Below, piece by piece: positions 53,650 to 61,370 of a DNA stretch of 64,000 bases (the stretch's first letter is position 1; each line of letters starts with the position of its first letter). The notes under the pieces were generated by a model that was not told the DNA's origin, did no database searches, and was given only the letters and a program-made list of their open reading frames with translations. Source of the DNA: Paraburkholderia sacchari. Its GTDB lineage: Bacteria; Pseudomonadota; Gammaproteobacteria; Burkholderiales; Burkholderiaceae. Both the position numbers and the translations under genes were made by a program. The stretch spans positions 62,001-126,000 of the forward strand of contig NZ_JTDB02000002.1 in the NCBI RefSeq assembly GCF_000785435.2, read 5' to 3'.

Positions 53650-53677
53650 TAAAGTTCGCGCGAAGCGTTGCCGTTAT
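53650..53677 (+). promoter_or_regulatory. Sigma-28 (FliA) promoter of flgM
   Basis: TAAAGTTC, 12 bases, then GCCGTTAT, 30 bp before the flgM start. Strong sigma-28 match; it gives the standard second source of FlgM once FliA is free. Confidence 0.8.
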
Positions 53678-53706
53678 CAAGGCCATACGGATCAGGAAGC
53701 CCCATC

Positions 53707-54057
53707 GTGAAAATCGACACCTCCAACCGCAATGACGCGCGTTCGCTCCAGGATGGCCCGGCGCGCACGCAGCAAGGCGACTCCGCGAGCGCGCCAGGCG
53801 CGGGCGGCACGGCATCTGGCGCGGCATCGAGCGCCATCGCATCGGGTACGAGCGGAGACACCAACGTGAGTCTTTCGTCGCTGTCTTCTTCGCTGCGCTC
53901 GCTCGCGGCGAGCGGCGCCGCCGACATCGACATGGGCCAGGTCCAGTCGATCAAGGACGCCATCAAGAATGGCACGCTGCAAATCGACGCCGGCAAGATC
54001 GCCGACGGCATTATCGAAACCGCGCGCGGCCTGCTCAAGCCGGCCTCGGGCGGCTAA
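53707..54057 (+). CDS. flgM: Anti-sigma-28 factor FlgM
   Basis: A 116-residue, mostly disordered protein that binds FliA until exported through the finished hook. The C-terminal half (DIDMGQVQSIKDAIKNGTLQ, IDAGKIADGIIETARGLLK) is the FliA-binding helical region. N-terminus MKIDTSNRND. Start codon is GTG at 53707. It has its own sigma-28 promoter and is followed by flgN. Confidence 0.95.
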   Translation: MKIDTSNRNDARSLQDGPARTQQGDSASAPGAGGTASGAASSAIASGTSGDTNVSLSSLSSSLRSLAASGAADIDMGQVQSIKDAIKNGTLQIDAGKIADGIIETARGLLKPASGG

Positions 54058-54111
54058 CGGCAGGCGCGGGCGCATGGCCGTCCCGCAGCCCGCATTTTCA
54101 GGCGGTCCCCG

Positions 54112-54558
54112 ATGAAAGACGCGCTTCTCGCCACATTGATCGACGAACACGCCGCGGTTGAGGCGTTCGCCTCGCTGCTCGCCTTCGAGGAGAAGGCGCT
54201 CACGACGGCGGACGGCATCGGCGCGCTGCCGCAGATCGTCGAACAGAAAACGACGCTCACGCAGCGCATGGCGGGACTCGAGAAGGCGCGCGACGCGCAA
54301 CTGGCCGGGCTCGGCCTGCCGGCCGGGCGCAAGGGCATCGAGATGGCCTGCGACGGCGACGCGCGGCTCGCGGGCCAGTGGGCGCTGCTCAAGGGCTCGA
54401 CCGAGCGCGCGCGCCGACAGAACCTCACGATCGGCATGATGGTTCGCACCCGCATGGAACATAACCGCCGGGCGCTCGCGATTTTGCGGGGAGAAACCGG
54501 CAACGGCGCGTCGATGCTGTACGGGCCGGATGGACGCCTGCCGGCGTTCGGGCTGTAG
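54112..54558 (+). CDS. flgN: FlgK/FlgL chaperone FlgN
   Basis: A 148-residue helical cytoplasmic chaperone for the junction proteins. Typical features are FASLLAFEEKALTTADGIGALPQIVEQKTTLTQRM near the N-terminus and ARRQNLTIGMMVRTRMEHNRRALAIL near the C-terminus. It follows flgM by 54 bp and is closed by a good terminator. Confidence 0.93.
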   Translation: MKDALLATLIDEHAAVEAFASLLAFEEKALTTADGIGALPQIVEQKTTLTQRMAGLEKARDAQLAGLGLPAGRKGIEMACDGDARLAGQWALLKGSTERARRQNLTIGMMVRTRMEHNRRALAILRGETGNGASMLYGPDGRLPAFGL

Positions 54559-54601
54559 TTGGCCCATTTTTCCGCGCGGCGGGTGGCCGCGTGGGAAATT
54601 G

Positions 54602-54633
54602 AAAAGCCGAAGCTCGGGGACTTCGGCTTTTTT
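54602..54633 (+). terminator. Rho-independent terminator after flgN
   Basis: AAAAGCCGAAG pairs with CTTCGGCTTTT around an 8-base loop and runs into TTTTTTG. Confidence 0.92.
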
Positions 54634-54671
54634 GTTTCCGGCGTGCTCGCGCGCGCCCCAAAAGCATCCCC

Positions 54672-56234
54672 CTACCCCGGCACAAACGACAACAATTCCC
54701 GCCGCTCATCGCGGGTTATCCTGCCGTGGTGCGCACGGTCGATGGTCTCGATCGCGACGAAGCGCGGCACCTTGTCCGGCGCCATCCAGTAGCGGCGCAT
54801 CCGTTGCGCCGGGTGGTAAAGCCGCCAGCCGCTCAATTCCACATGGAAGGCGTCGTACCGTCCGGCGGGCACCTCGATCGCGTCCCGGCTCACGACCTTG
54901 CAATCGAAGCTGACTGCGTCGTGCGTGCCGTCGGGCTGAACGACCCCGAAGCGCGTCGACCACTCCTTGCCCACCGCATAGTCGTGCGGAAATACCTGAT
55001 TGTCGTCGTAGTGCGCGCCCTCGACGCTGCGTAAAAGATTGCCGAGCAGATCGGTCATGAAGGCGCCGTGGTTGAATTCGACCATGCCGCCGGCAATGCG
55101 CGTGACGGTCTGGGTGAGAGCTCGCTCGTGGCCATTGAGTCGATTGATCACCCTATAGGTAAAGCGGTCGCCGATGCGCATCACGCCCGCGTCGAAGCTG
55201 CCATGACTGTACGGATTCTCGGGCGAGGTCTGAATACGCACACGCTCTTCGCCTCGCTCGGCGAGCGTGCGGTCGAGCGCCGCCTGTGCAATTTCGCTGT
55301 ATTGGCCGTTCGGGTGCGCCTTCAGGTAAGCGAAGATCGCCTGTGCCGTGCGTTGCTGCAGCGCTTCGTTCCAATCGTCGCGATCCTTTGCAAATTGCGC
55401 GTCCAGTTCGCTCTGCGTCGGCTTATGCATGTCGACGGGCGCAACGAAGTAAAAATCGTCCTCGAGCGACGTGCTTTCCCACGGTATCTGCCGACCATCC
55501 GAACGCTGGCGAACCGATAGCCGGACGCGCTTGAACACGTCCTCGATACGCGTGTCGGGGCGGCCGATTTCTTTGAGCAAGTTCTCGGTATAGAGGCCGT
55601 TCTTGCCATCGCCGTCCGATGCCACATTGCCGGGCGCGGTCGCATACGCGAGCAGCGTGCGCGGGGGCGCGTCCATCTGGCTCAAGCCCGCACCGGTCTT
55701 GCCGGTCGAGCCGAATGGATTGTCGCGGCAGGCATCGAGAATCACGATGTTGGTCGAACTGTGCGCCTTGCCGAGACCGTCGAGCAGCGTGCCGAGATCG
55801 ACCGCCTGGCGCGCGACGTCGTCCGCGCGAGTCAACCGCATGTCTACTGGCAGCAAGTAGTTGCGCCAATCGATCTGTATGCCATGGCCCGCGAAATAGA
55901 ACAGCGCGGCCCACTGCGCCGACGCGGCCCGGTCGCAGAACGCGCCGATGGCGTCGTCCATTTGCTGGCGCGAACTATCGAGGCGCATGTCGACGGTAAA
56001 ACCGAGCGAGCGCAGCGCTGCCGCGAGTGCGCGGGCGTCGTTGCCGGGATTGTTGAGCGGCGCTTGCGGATAAGCCGCGTTGCCGACCACGAGCGCCATG
56101 CGTGGCGCGGCGGCGAGCGCGGCGTGAGCGCGTAAAACATTCAGCCATGGGAGTGCGGCCAAGGCGGACAGCTTGCCGAGCGTGGCGCGCTTTTGCGAAT
56201 GGAAGACACGCCATGAAAGTCCATTCTTCAGCAT
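54672..56234 (-). CDS. Caspase-like (peptidase C14) protein, exported
   Basis: A 520-residue protein. A probable signal or membrane anchor lies in the first ~45 residues (KLSALAALPWLNVLRAHAALAAA). The caspase p20 domain (about 45-260) begins MALVVGNAAYPQAPLNNPGNDARALAAAL; the catalytic His is in LFYFAGHGIQ and the catalytic Cys in VILDACRDNPF. TALAYATAPG-like LLAYATAPGNVASDGDGKNGLYT matches bacterial caspase-family proteins. The C-terminal ~170 residues (from GDRFTYRVINRLNGHE) are an unrecognised beta-rich domain. The start at 56234 gives MLKNGLSWRVFHS. Third-position GC is lower than in the flagellar genes around it, and it faces flgN convergently. Substrate and role are unknown. Confidence 0.85.
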   Translation of the reverse strand: MLKNGLSWRVFHSQKRATLGKLSALAALPWLNVLRAHAALAAAPRMALVVGNAAYPQAPLNNPGNDARALAAALRSLGFTVDMRLDSSRQQMDDAIGAFCDRAASAQWAALFYFAGHGIQIDWRNYLLPVDMRLTRADDVARQAVDLGTLLDGLGKAHSSTNIVILDACRDNPFGSTGKTGAGLSQMDAPPRTLLAYATAPGNVASDGDGKNGLYTENLLKEIGRPDTRIEDVFKRVRLSVRQRSDGRQIPWESTSLEDDFYFVAPVDMHKPTQSELDAQFAKDRDDWNEALQQRTAQAIFAYLKAHPNGQYSEIAQAALDRTLAERGEERVRIQTSPENPYSHGSFDAGVMRIGDRFTYRVINRLNGHERALTQTVTRIAGGMVEFNHGAFMTDLLGNLLRSVEGAHYDDNQVFPHDYAVGKEWSTRFGVVQPDGTHDAVSFDCKVVSRDAIEVPAGRYDAFHVELSGWRLYHPAQRMRRYWMAPDKVPRFVAIETIDRAHHGRITRDERRELLSFVPG

Positions 56235-56495
56235 ATGAATGCCTCGCTCAGTTTGGTATCGGCGGCACACCGTTTGGCGGCGTGCGGGTCTCCTGACTGG
56301 CGATCATATATGCGCGATGTCGAGAAAGCGCATGAGAGGTGGCTGTCATGGCGTGGCGTTCACACCCATGCAGGGTTTGAAGTCGCCATTTTCGGGTACC
56401 AGGTTATTGTTTTATATTGATTTTTTCAGCGCTGTGTAGAGTTTCATGTAGGGTTCCATGCAGGTATCCAGCCCGGCACAGAACCCATCGCCGGT

Positions 56496-57227
56496 TTAAC
56501 TCTCCGTCCCCGCCCACGACATCTCGCGCAGCCTCGCCCGCAGGCGCGCCACCGCCTGGCTGTGCAACTGGCACACGCGCGACTCGCTCACCTCCAGCAC
56601 CGCGCCAATCTCGCGCAGATTCATGCCACGCTCGTAATAAAGCGACATCAGCAGCTTCTCGCGCTCGGGCAGCCGCTCGATCGCCTCCACCAGCGCGCCG
56701 CGCAGGCTCTCGTCGAGCAGCGCCGAGAGCGGGTCCGAGTGATCGACGCGATAACGGTCGAGGAACGGCTCGTCGTCGGCGGAACGGTCGAAGTCCTCGT
56801 AGTAGATGAGCTGGCTGCCGTGCAGATCCTGCAGCATGCTCTGGTACTCGTCGAGCGGCATCTGCAGATGCTCGGCAATCTCGGTCTCGCTCGCCGCACG
56901 GCCCAGCCGCTGCTCCACCTGATGCACCGCGCTTTCCACTTCGCGCGAAGTGCGCCGCAGGCTGCGCGGCAGCCAGTCGTTGCTGCGCAGCTCGTCGAGC
57001 ATCGCGCCGCGAATGCGCTGGCTCGCATAGGTTTCGAACTGCGCTCCCTGATCTTCCTTGTAGCGATTCGCAGCGTCGAGCAAGCCGATCATGCCGGCCT
57101 GGATCAAGTCGTCGAGATCCACGCTAGCGGGCATTTTCGCCACGAGCTGCAGTCCGAGCCGCCGCACGAGCGGCGCGTATTTCGCGAGCACTTCGGCCTG
57201 CGAAATCTTTCCTTGAGCGTTATACAT
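56496..57227 (-). CDS. fliA: Flagellar sigma factor FliA (sigma-28)
   Basis: A 243-residue sigma-70-family factor that directs late flagellar transcription. Region 2 has KYAPLVRRLGLQLVAKMPASVDLDDLIQAGMIGLLDAANRY and FETYASQRIRGAMLDELRSNDWLPRSLRR; region 4 has REKLLMSLYYERGMNLREIGAVLEVSESRVCQLHSQAV. GAAGGAG precedes the ATG at 57227. Last gene of flhF-flhG-fliA. The 261-bp gap beyond (56235-56495) is comparatively AT-rich, contains ATATAAAAC-type sequence on the minus strand that may be the promoter of the caspase-like gene, and shows no clear terminator. Confidence 0.98.
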   Translation of the reverse strand: MYNAQGKISQAEVLAKYAPLVRRLGLQLVAKMPASVDLDDLIQAGMIGLLDAANRYKEDQGAQFETYASQRIRGAMLDELRSNDWLPRSLRRTSREVESAVHQVEQRLGRAASETEIAEHLQMPLDEYQSMLQDLHGSQLIYYEDFDRSADDEPFLDRYRVDHSDPLSALLDESLRGALVEAIERLPEREKLLMSLYYERGMNLREIGAVLEVSESRVCQLHSQAVARLRARLREMSWAGTES

Positions 57228-57249
57228 CTGGCTCTCCTTCCTGTGTCCG

Positions 57250-58236
57250 TCACGCGTGCCGGTGCGCGTGCACGGGCGAATCCGCCCGCCGTCCCGCATA
57301 AGCCGTCGCGCTCGCGGACGGAACGCCCGTGGCGGGTGAAACGAATGAATTCGCTGATTGCTCGGGACTCGCCGGCGTGCCCGCCGACGCCAACAACGCA
57401 GGGCGCAGCGGCCAGTGCGGCAATTCGGCCGCCACGTGGCGAAAATCGCGGGCGGCAGCCGTCGACGGAAACGCATCGACGATGCAGCGCGACAGTTGCA
57501 GCGCGCGCGGCATGTGCGGATCGGCGGCCACGCTGCCCGCGCGCTCCAGCGAAACTGCGAGGTAACGGCTCGCGACATCGGCGAGATTGTCGAGCGCGGC
57601 TTGCGCGTCGGCGGCACTCGCTACGTGGTTCGCAAGCACGCGGAACTGGCCGATCGCATGCGCGAAATGCAGCCGCTTCATGCAGGCGTAGGCATCGGTG
57701 ATCGCCTGCGCGGTCACGCGCATCACGATCAGCAAGTCGTGCGCGTGCAAGGCGAGCGGCGACAGCGCGCCTTCGGCGTCGAGCTGCGCGTCGATCAGCA
57801 CGAAATCGGCGGGACCGGCCAGCAGCTTGCTCAATGGCGCATCCAACTGCGGCCCCACGCACTGCTCGCGCGGCGCGGCCAGCACGCCGAAGCCCAGCGC
57901 ATGCCGCACCACGGCCTGGTCCAGCGCAATCTCGCCGCGCATCACAGCTGCGAAATTGCGCGCGAAGTTCCCGGCGAGGGTTCCTGCATGGCTGCGCCAT
58001 TCGGCGCCTGCGCCGCGCATGCCGCCGCCGAGCTGCGCGCTTACCCGGCGCGGACCGAGGCACTCGTCGATCACGATCACGTCCTTGCCCAGCGCGGTCA
58101 GCGCGGCCGCGAGATTGATCACCACGGTCGTGCGCCCCGGCGCGCCGGGGCCGCCCGTCACCGCGATCACGCGCGAGCCTTCGCGCGCGAGCAGCCGCCG
58201 CAGGCCTTCTGCCTGATCGATCACGAACTTATCCAA
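57250..58236 (-). CDS. flhG: MinD-like flagellar number regulator FlhG (FleN)
   Basis: A 328-residue ParA/MinD-type protein that sets flagellar number and site with FlhF. The P-loop region reads VIAVTGGPGAPGRTTVVINLAAAL, where the usual Lys of GKT/S is Arg. The following DVIVIDECLG and FVLIDAQLDAEGALSPLALHAHDLLIVM correspond to the switch and Walker B-like parts. The C-terminal ~60 residues are Ala/Ser/Pro-rich. The start is TTG at 58236, overlapping the flhF end and 6 bases after GAGG; a GTG four codons on has no ribosome site. Confidence 0.92.
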   Translation of the reverse strand: MDKFVIDQAEGLRRLLAREGSRVIAVTGGPGAPGRTTVVINLAAALTALGKDVIVIDECLGPRRVSAQLGGGMRGAGAEWRSHAGTLAGNFARNFAAVMRGEIALDQAVVRHALGFGVLAAPREQCVGPQLDAPLSKLLAGPADFVLIDAQLDAEGALSPLALHAHDLLIVMRVTAQAITDAYACMKRLHFAHAIGQFRVLANHVASAADAQAALDNLADVASRYLAVSLERAGSVAADPHMPRALQLSRCIVDAFPSTAAARDFRHVAAELPHWPLRPALLASAGTPASPEQSANSFVSPATGVPSASATAYAGRRADSPVHAHRHA

Positions 58237-60247
58237 ACCGGACCTCGGGGGCTTGCGTGGCCGAGCGCGTCGAGAGCGCGGAGAGCAGCGCGGGAATGTC
58301 GTCCTCGTGCGGCACGAACGGCGAGCGATCGCGCGGCACGCAGAACGCGCTGCGCACGAGAAAGCGGCGCGTGGCCACGTAGAGGTTCTCGGGCACCTTC
58401 TGGCCCGTTGAGACGTAGTGCACCGGCAGCTTGTAGCGCAGCACCGTGTCGAGCGTGCTGCCGAGGTTGGTCGCCTCGTCGAGCTTGGTGAGGATGCAGC
58501 CCGCGAGCGGCGAGTTGTCCGGGCCGTGCTGGTACGCCTGCACGACTTCGTTGAGCGTGTCGCCGTGGCTCGTCGCCGAAAGCAGCAGCAGGCGCTGCAC
58601 CGGGCGGCCCGTGCCGCACAGCATGGAGATCTGGTCGGTCACGGCGCGGTCGCGCTGGCTCATGCCGATCGTGTCGATCAGCACGATGTGCTTGTTCTTG
58701 AGTTCGGTGAGCGCGAGTTGCAGATCGGCGCCGTCACGCACCGCATGCACCGAAACGCCGAGGATCTTGCCGAAGATGCGCAGTTGCTCGTGTCCGCCGA
58801 TACGGTAGCTGTCGGTCGTGAGCAGCGCGACCTTGCTCGCGCCAAAGCGCATCACGCAGCGCGCGGCGAGCTTCGCCGTGGTCGTGGTCTTGCCCACGCC
58901 GGTCGGGCCCATCAGCGCGAACACGCCGCCGCGCTCCATCAGCGCTTCTTCGTCCTCGAGCACGGGCAGGTTCGATTCGAGCACCGACTGAACCCACTCC
59001 ATACCGGCCGCTTCGGTTTCCACGCTGGGCAGGCGGTCGACCACCATCTTCACGAGCTGCGCCGAAAAGCCGGCCGCGAAAAGCTGCTTCGTGAGCGCAC
59101 CCTGCACCGGGTTGCGGCGCTGATGCTCGCCCCACAGCAGGCCAGCGAACTGCTCTTCCATCATGCCGCGCATGGACGCGAGCTCGTGCATCACCGTTTC
59201 GTTGACGACCTGCTCGATGCGCGCGCGAATCGCTTCGCTCACCGTTTGCGCGGTGCTGGGCGTGGCGGGTTGCGCGGGCGGTTGTGCGGCTTGTGGGTTC
59301 TGTGCCGCGCGGGCCTTGTGAGCCGTGTCGGTGGCGCTTTGAGCGATGGGCGCCGGCCCGGCCGCATCGGGGCTCTGGCCGATGCTGCGAGCAGCGCGGC
59401 GCGCAGCAACGTGCGCGGCCTGGCGCGCCCATTCGGGCGTGTTCGCTTCGATATCGGCGCGATGCACGGGGTCGGATGTCACGCCGAAGCCACGCGCCAT
59501 TGCAGCGGCCGGCGTCATGCCGGACGGCGGGGTTTGATCCTGGTTCGCGTGCTGATCCGCAATACGGCGCGCATGGTCGATCAGCCAGGGGTTCGATTCG
59601 GCCATCGTGCGCGGTGCGCTCGATGAATCGGCGGCGCGCTGCCTGGCTTGTGTCGCTTGCGCGGCCGGCGGCACTGTCGACTGCGGTCCCGCGTGGCCCG
59701 CTGCGGCTTCGGACGCTTCGGCGTTCAGCTTGGCCCGCGTCGCTTGTCCGAAAGAGACGGAGGTGTCGTCGCTGTCGTTGCTGTCGTCGGCTTCGCCTTG
59801 TGCAGCGGCGTTCGTCCCGGCGGTGTCGCGCTCCGCGCCCACCTCCGGGCTGGCGCCGAACACCGACGAGAACACGTCAGGCATGCCGCCGCTTGCGTAA
59901 GGGTTGCCAGCGGACGTCGCCATGCCAGCGGCAGGCTGTGCGCCGAAAGCAGCGCGCGGCGGCTTCGCCGCGAAGCCCGCGCCGGCTTGCGCCGGAACAC
60001 TGGCGGACGATGCGCCGCCGATAGCCGCTCCGCCAGAGGGCGCTCCGCCAAAGGGCGCTCCGCCAGAGGGCGCGCCGCCATCCGCCGGCGCGAGCGCCGC
60101 GAGGTCGCGGTCCGCGAGCGCGACGATCTCGACGCTGCCGTCGTCGAGCGTGCGATTCGACAACACGACGGCGTCCGCACCCAGCGCTTCGCGCACGAGG
60201 CGCAACGCGTCGCGGCTGGTGCCACCGATGAATTTGCGAATGTTCAA
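58229..60247 (-). CDS. flhF: SRP-like GTPase FlhF
   Basis: A 672-residue protein that places the flagellum. N-terminal basic domain MNIRKFIGGTSRDALRLVREALGADAVVLSNRTLDDGS; then a very long Ala/Pro/Gln/Gly-rich linker (about 65-330) with a GGAPS/GGAPF repeat; then the NG GTPase domains: GPTGVGKTTTTAKLAARC (G1), TTDSYRIGGHEQLRIFG (G2), LIDTIGMSQRD (G3) and LTKLDEATNLGSTLD (G4). Typical FlhF is 430-550, so the linker is extended. It overlaps flhG by 8 bp. Confidence 0.97.
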   Translation of the reverse strand: MNIRKFIGGTSRDALRLVREALGADAVVLSNRTLDDGSVEIVALADRDLAALAPADGGAPSGGAPFGGAPSGGAAIGGASSASVPAQAGAGFAAKPPRAAFGAQPAAGMATSAGNPYASGGMPDVFSSVFGASPEVGAERDTAGTNAAAQGEADDSNDSDDTSVSFGQATRAKLNAEASEAAAGHAGPQSTVPPAAQATQARQRAADSSSAPRTMAESNPWLIDHARRIADQHANQDQTPPSGMTPAAAMARGFGVTSDPVHRADIEANTPEWARQAAHVAARRAARSIGQSPDAAGPAPIAQSATDTAHKARAAQNPQAAQPPAQPATPSTAQTVSEAIRARIEQVVNETVMHELASMRGMMEEQFAGLLWGEHQRRNPVQGALTKQLFAAGFSAQLVKMVVDRLPSVETEAAGMEWVQSVLESNLPVLEDEEALMERGGVFALMGPTGVGKTTTTAKLAARCVMRFGASKVALLTTDSYRIGGHEQLRIFGKILGVSVHAVRDGADLQLALTELKNKHIVLIDTIGMSQRDRAVTDQISMLCGTGRPVQRLLLLSATSHGDTLNEVVQAYQHGPDNSPLAGCILTKLDEATNLGSTLDTVLRYKLPVHYVSTGQKVPENLYVATRRFLVRSAFCVPRDRSPFVPHEDDIPALLSALSTRSATQAPEVRFG
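60031..60075 (-). repeat. 3 x 15-bp tandem repeat in flhF
   Basis: Three near-identical 15-bp units (CGCCAGAGGGCGCTC type, plus strand) encode GGAPS-GGAPF-GGAPS in the FlhF linker. Confidence 0.88.
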
Positions 60248-60345
60248 GCCAAGCCCCTGATTGAGGTGAGCGGCCCGCGCCGCCCGTCGTTTGCGTCTGG
60301 ATTACCGCGGGCCTGGCGCTCTCGCGCGGACCCTCTCCGATGTTG

Positions 60346-60374
60346 GAATTATTTCGAAGGTGAGCCCTCGACAA
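60346..60374 (-). promoter_or_regulatory. Candidate sigma-70 promoter of flhF
   Basis: On the minus strand TTGTCG, 17 bases, TAATTC, about 100 bp before flhF. It would be needed because the toxin-antitoxin insert on the other strand separates flhF from flhA. Moderate match only. The remainder of 60248-60495 shows nothing recognisable. Confidence 0.35.
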
Positions 60375-60495
60375 TCGGTGGATCAGGGCGGGGAAAGGTG
60401 GGTAATTCGGGGGATGGGGGACAACCTGTAACTCGGTGCGCTCGGGTGCTGCCAAGCGAATACGGCAGCGCAGACAAGGATCGCCGGACATTAAA

Positions 60496-60537
60496 AGACC
60501 AAATAGGCGACTAACTATTTGACCTATAATTTGGTCT
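60496..60537 (+). promoter_or_regulatory. Operator/promoter of the toxin-antitoxin operon
   Basis: AGACCAAAT (60496-60504) and ATTTGGTCT (60529-60537) form a perfect 9-bp inverted repeat. A second, nested pair CAAATAG / CTATTTG lies inside. A consensus -10 box TATAAT (60525-60530) is overlapped by the right arm. This is the classical layout for autorepression by an antitoxin or toxin-antitoxin complex. Confidence 0.75.
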
Positions 60538-60598
60538 ATTGATCGGTGTCAGCCCGTGCCGATCTCCCTCTGTTCGCAACACTTCGGGAATCTGGAAA

Positions 60599-60841
60599 AT
60601 GGAAAGCATTCTGGCAAGAGCATCGATCGGTATCAGCGAGCTGAAAATGAACCCTATGGCAGCAATTGAAAAAGCCGACGGCCCCGTTGCAATCCTCAAC
60701 CGGAACAAGCCGGTTGCCTATCTGGTCCCGGCCAGCGAATGGGAAGCGATCTGCGACCGTCTCGAAGACATCGAGTTGGCCGAAATCGTGAAATCCCGCG
60801 CTGGCGAAGAAGTCGTGAGCGTCAAGCTTGAAGACCTATGA
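60599..60841 (+). CDS. Phd/YefM-family antitoxin (StbD/RelB-like)
   Basis: An 80-residue protein. The N-terminal ~50 residues have the Phd/YefM DNA-binding pattern: ILARASIGISELKMNPMAAIEKADGPVAILNRNKPVAYLVPASEWEAI. The C-terminal tail (EIVKSRAGEEVVSVKLEDL) should wrap the toxin. It probably represses its own promoter at the palindrome just upstream. The ATG at 60599 was chosen over a TTG upstream that adds unconserved residues. Codon use and GC are lower than in the flagellar genes on each side, which fits acquisition by transfer. Confidence 0.9.
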   Translation: MESILARASIGISELKMNPMAAIEKADGPVAILNRNKPVAYLVPASEWEAICDRLEDIELAEIVKSRAGEEVVSVKLEDL

Positions 60842-61118
60842 GCTGAAGTTCCACAAATCCGCGCTTAAGGACTGGCAACACCTTGACTCCACAGTGCGTA
60901 CGCAACTCCGCAAAAAGCTCGCAGAACGGCTGATTGCGCCTCGCGTAGATTCGGCGCGTCTCAGTAGCATGCCGGATTGCTACAAGATCAAACTGGTAGC
61001 GTCGGGCTATCGACTCGTCTATCAGGTCATTGATGGCGAACTCGTTGTTCTCGTAATTGCCATCGGCAGGCGCGACGCAGACCAGGCCTATCGTAAGGCA
61101 CGCACTCGCCTTGATTAA
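60828..61118 (+). CDS. RelE/StbE-family toxin
   Basis: A 96-residue basic protein of the RelE/ParE fold: MKTYELKFHKSALKDWQHLDSTVRTQLRKKLAERL, then YKIKLVASGYRLVYQVIDGELVVLVIAIGRRDADQAYRKARTRL. That C-terminal pattern is typical of RelE-type mRNA interferases acting on ribosome-bound mRNA. The likely start is TTG at 60828, which overlaps the antitoxin gene by 14 bp and gives tight translational coupling. Confidence 0.9.
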   Translation: MKTYELKFHKSALKDWQHLDSTVRTQLRKKLAERLIAPRVDSARLSSMPDCYKIKLVASGYRLVYQVIDGELVVLVIAIGRRDADQAYRKARTRLD

Positions 61119-61136
61119 ACGAAACGGGAAACGGAA

Positions 61137-61325
61137 ATGGCGAAAGATCTCGTTTTCAGTGCCCGCCAGCAAAGGGGCACTGAGAACAACGCGCTACCAA
61201 CCGAGCACGGACGGCTGGTCATGTTGAAGGACGCCGAGAAGGGATTCAAAGACGCCTCTGAAGGCAAGGCGCAGCCAGAAGAAGCGTTTCGCAATTCGTT
61301 GTGGCGGCCTGGTTCACCAAAGTAA
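61137..61325 (+). CDS. Small hypothetical protein downstream of the toxin
   Basis: A 62-residue, charged, soluble protein (MAKDLVFSARQQRGTENNAL to the end FRNSLWRPGSPK), 18 bp after the toxin gene on the same strand. GGGAAACGGAA precedes the ATG. It is not recognised. It may be a third member of the operon or the truncated remains of the insert; flhA ends 46 bp beyond on the other strand. Confidence 0.55.
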   Translation: MAKDLVFSARQQRGTENNALPTEHGRLVMLKDAEKGFKDASEGKAQPEEAFRNSLWRPGSPK

Positions 61326-61370
61326 CGCGGGACAATGGCAAAGAAGTGGCCAGGCGCGCGCCCCCACCTG

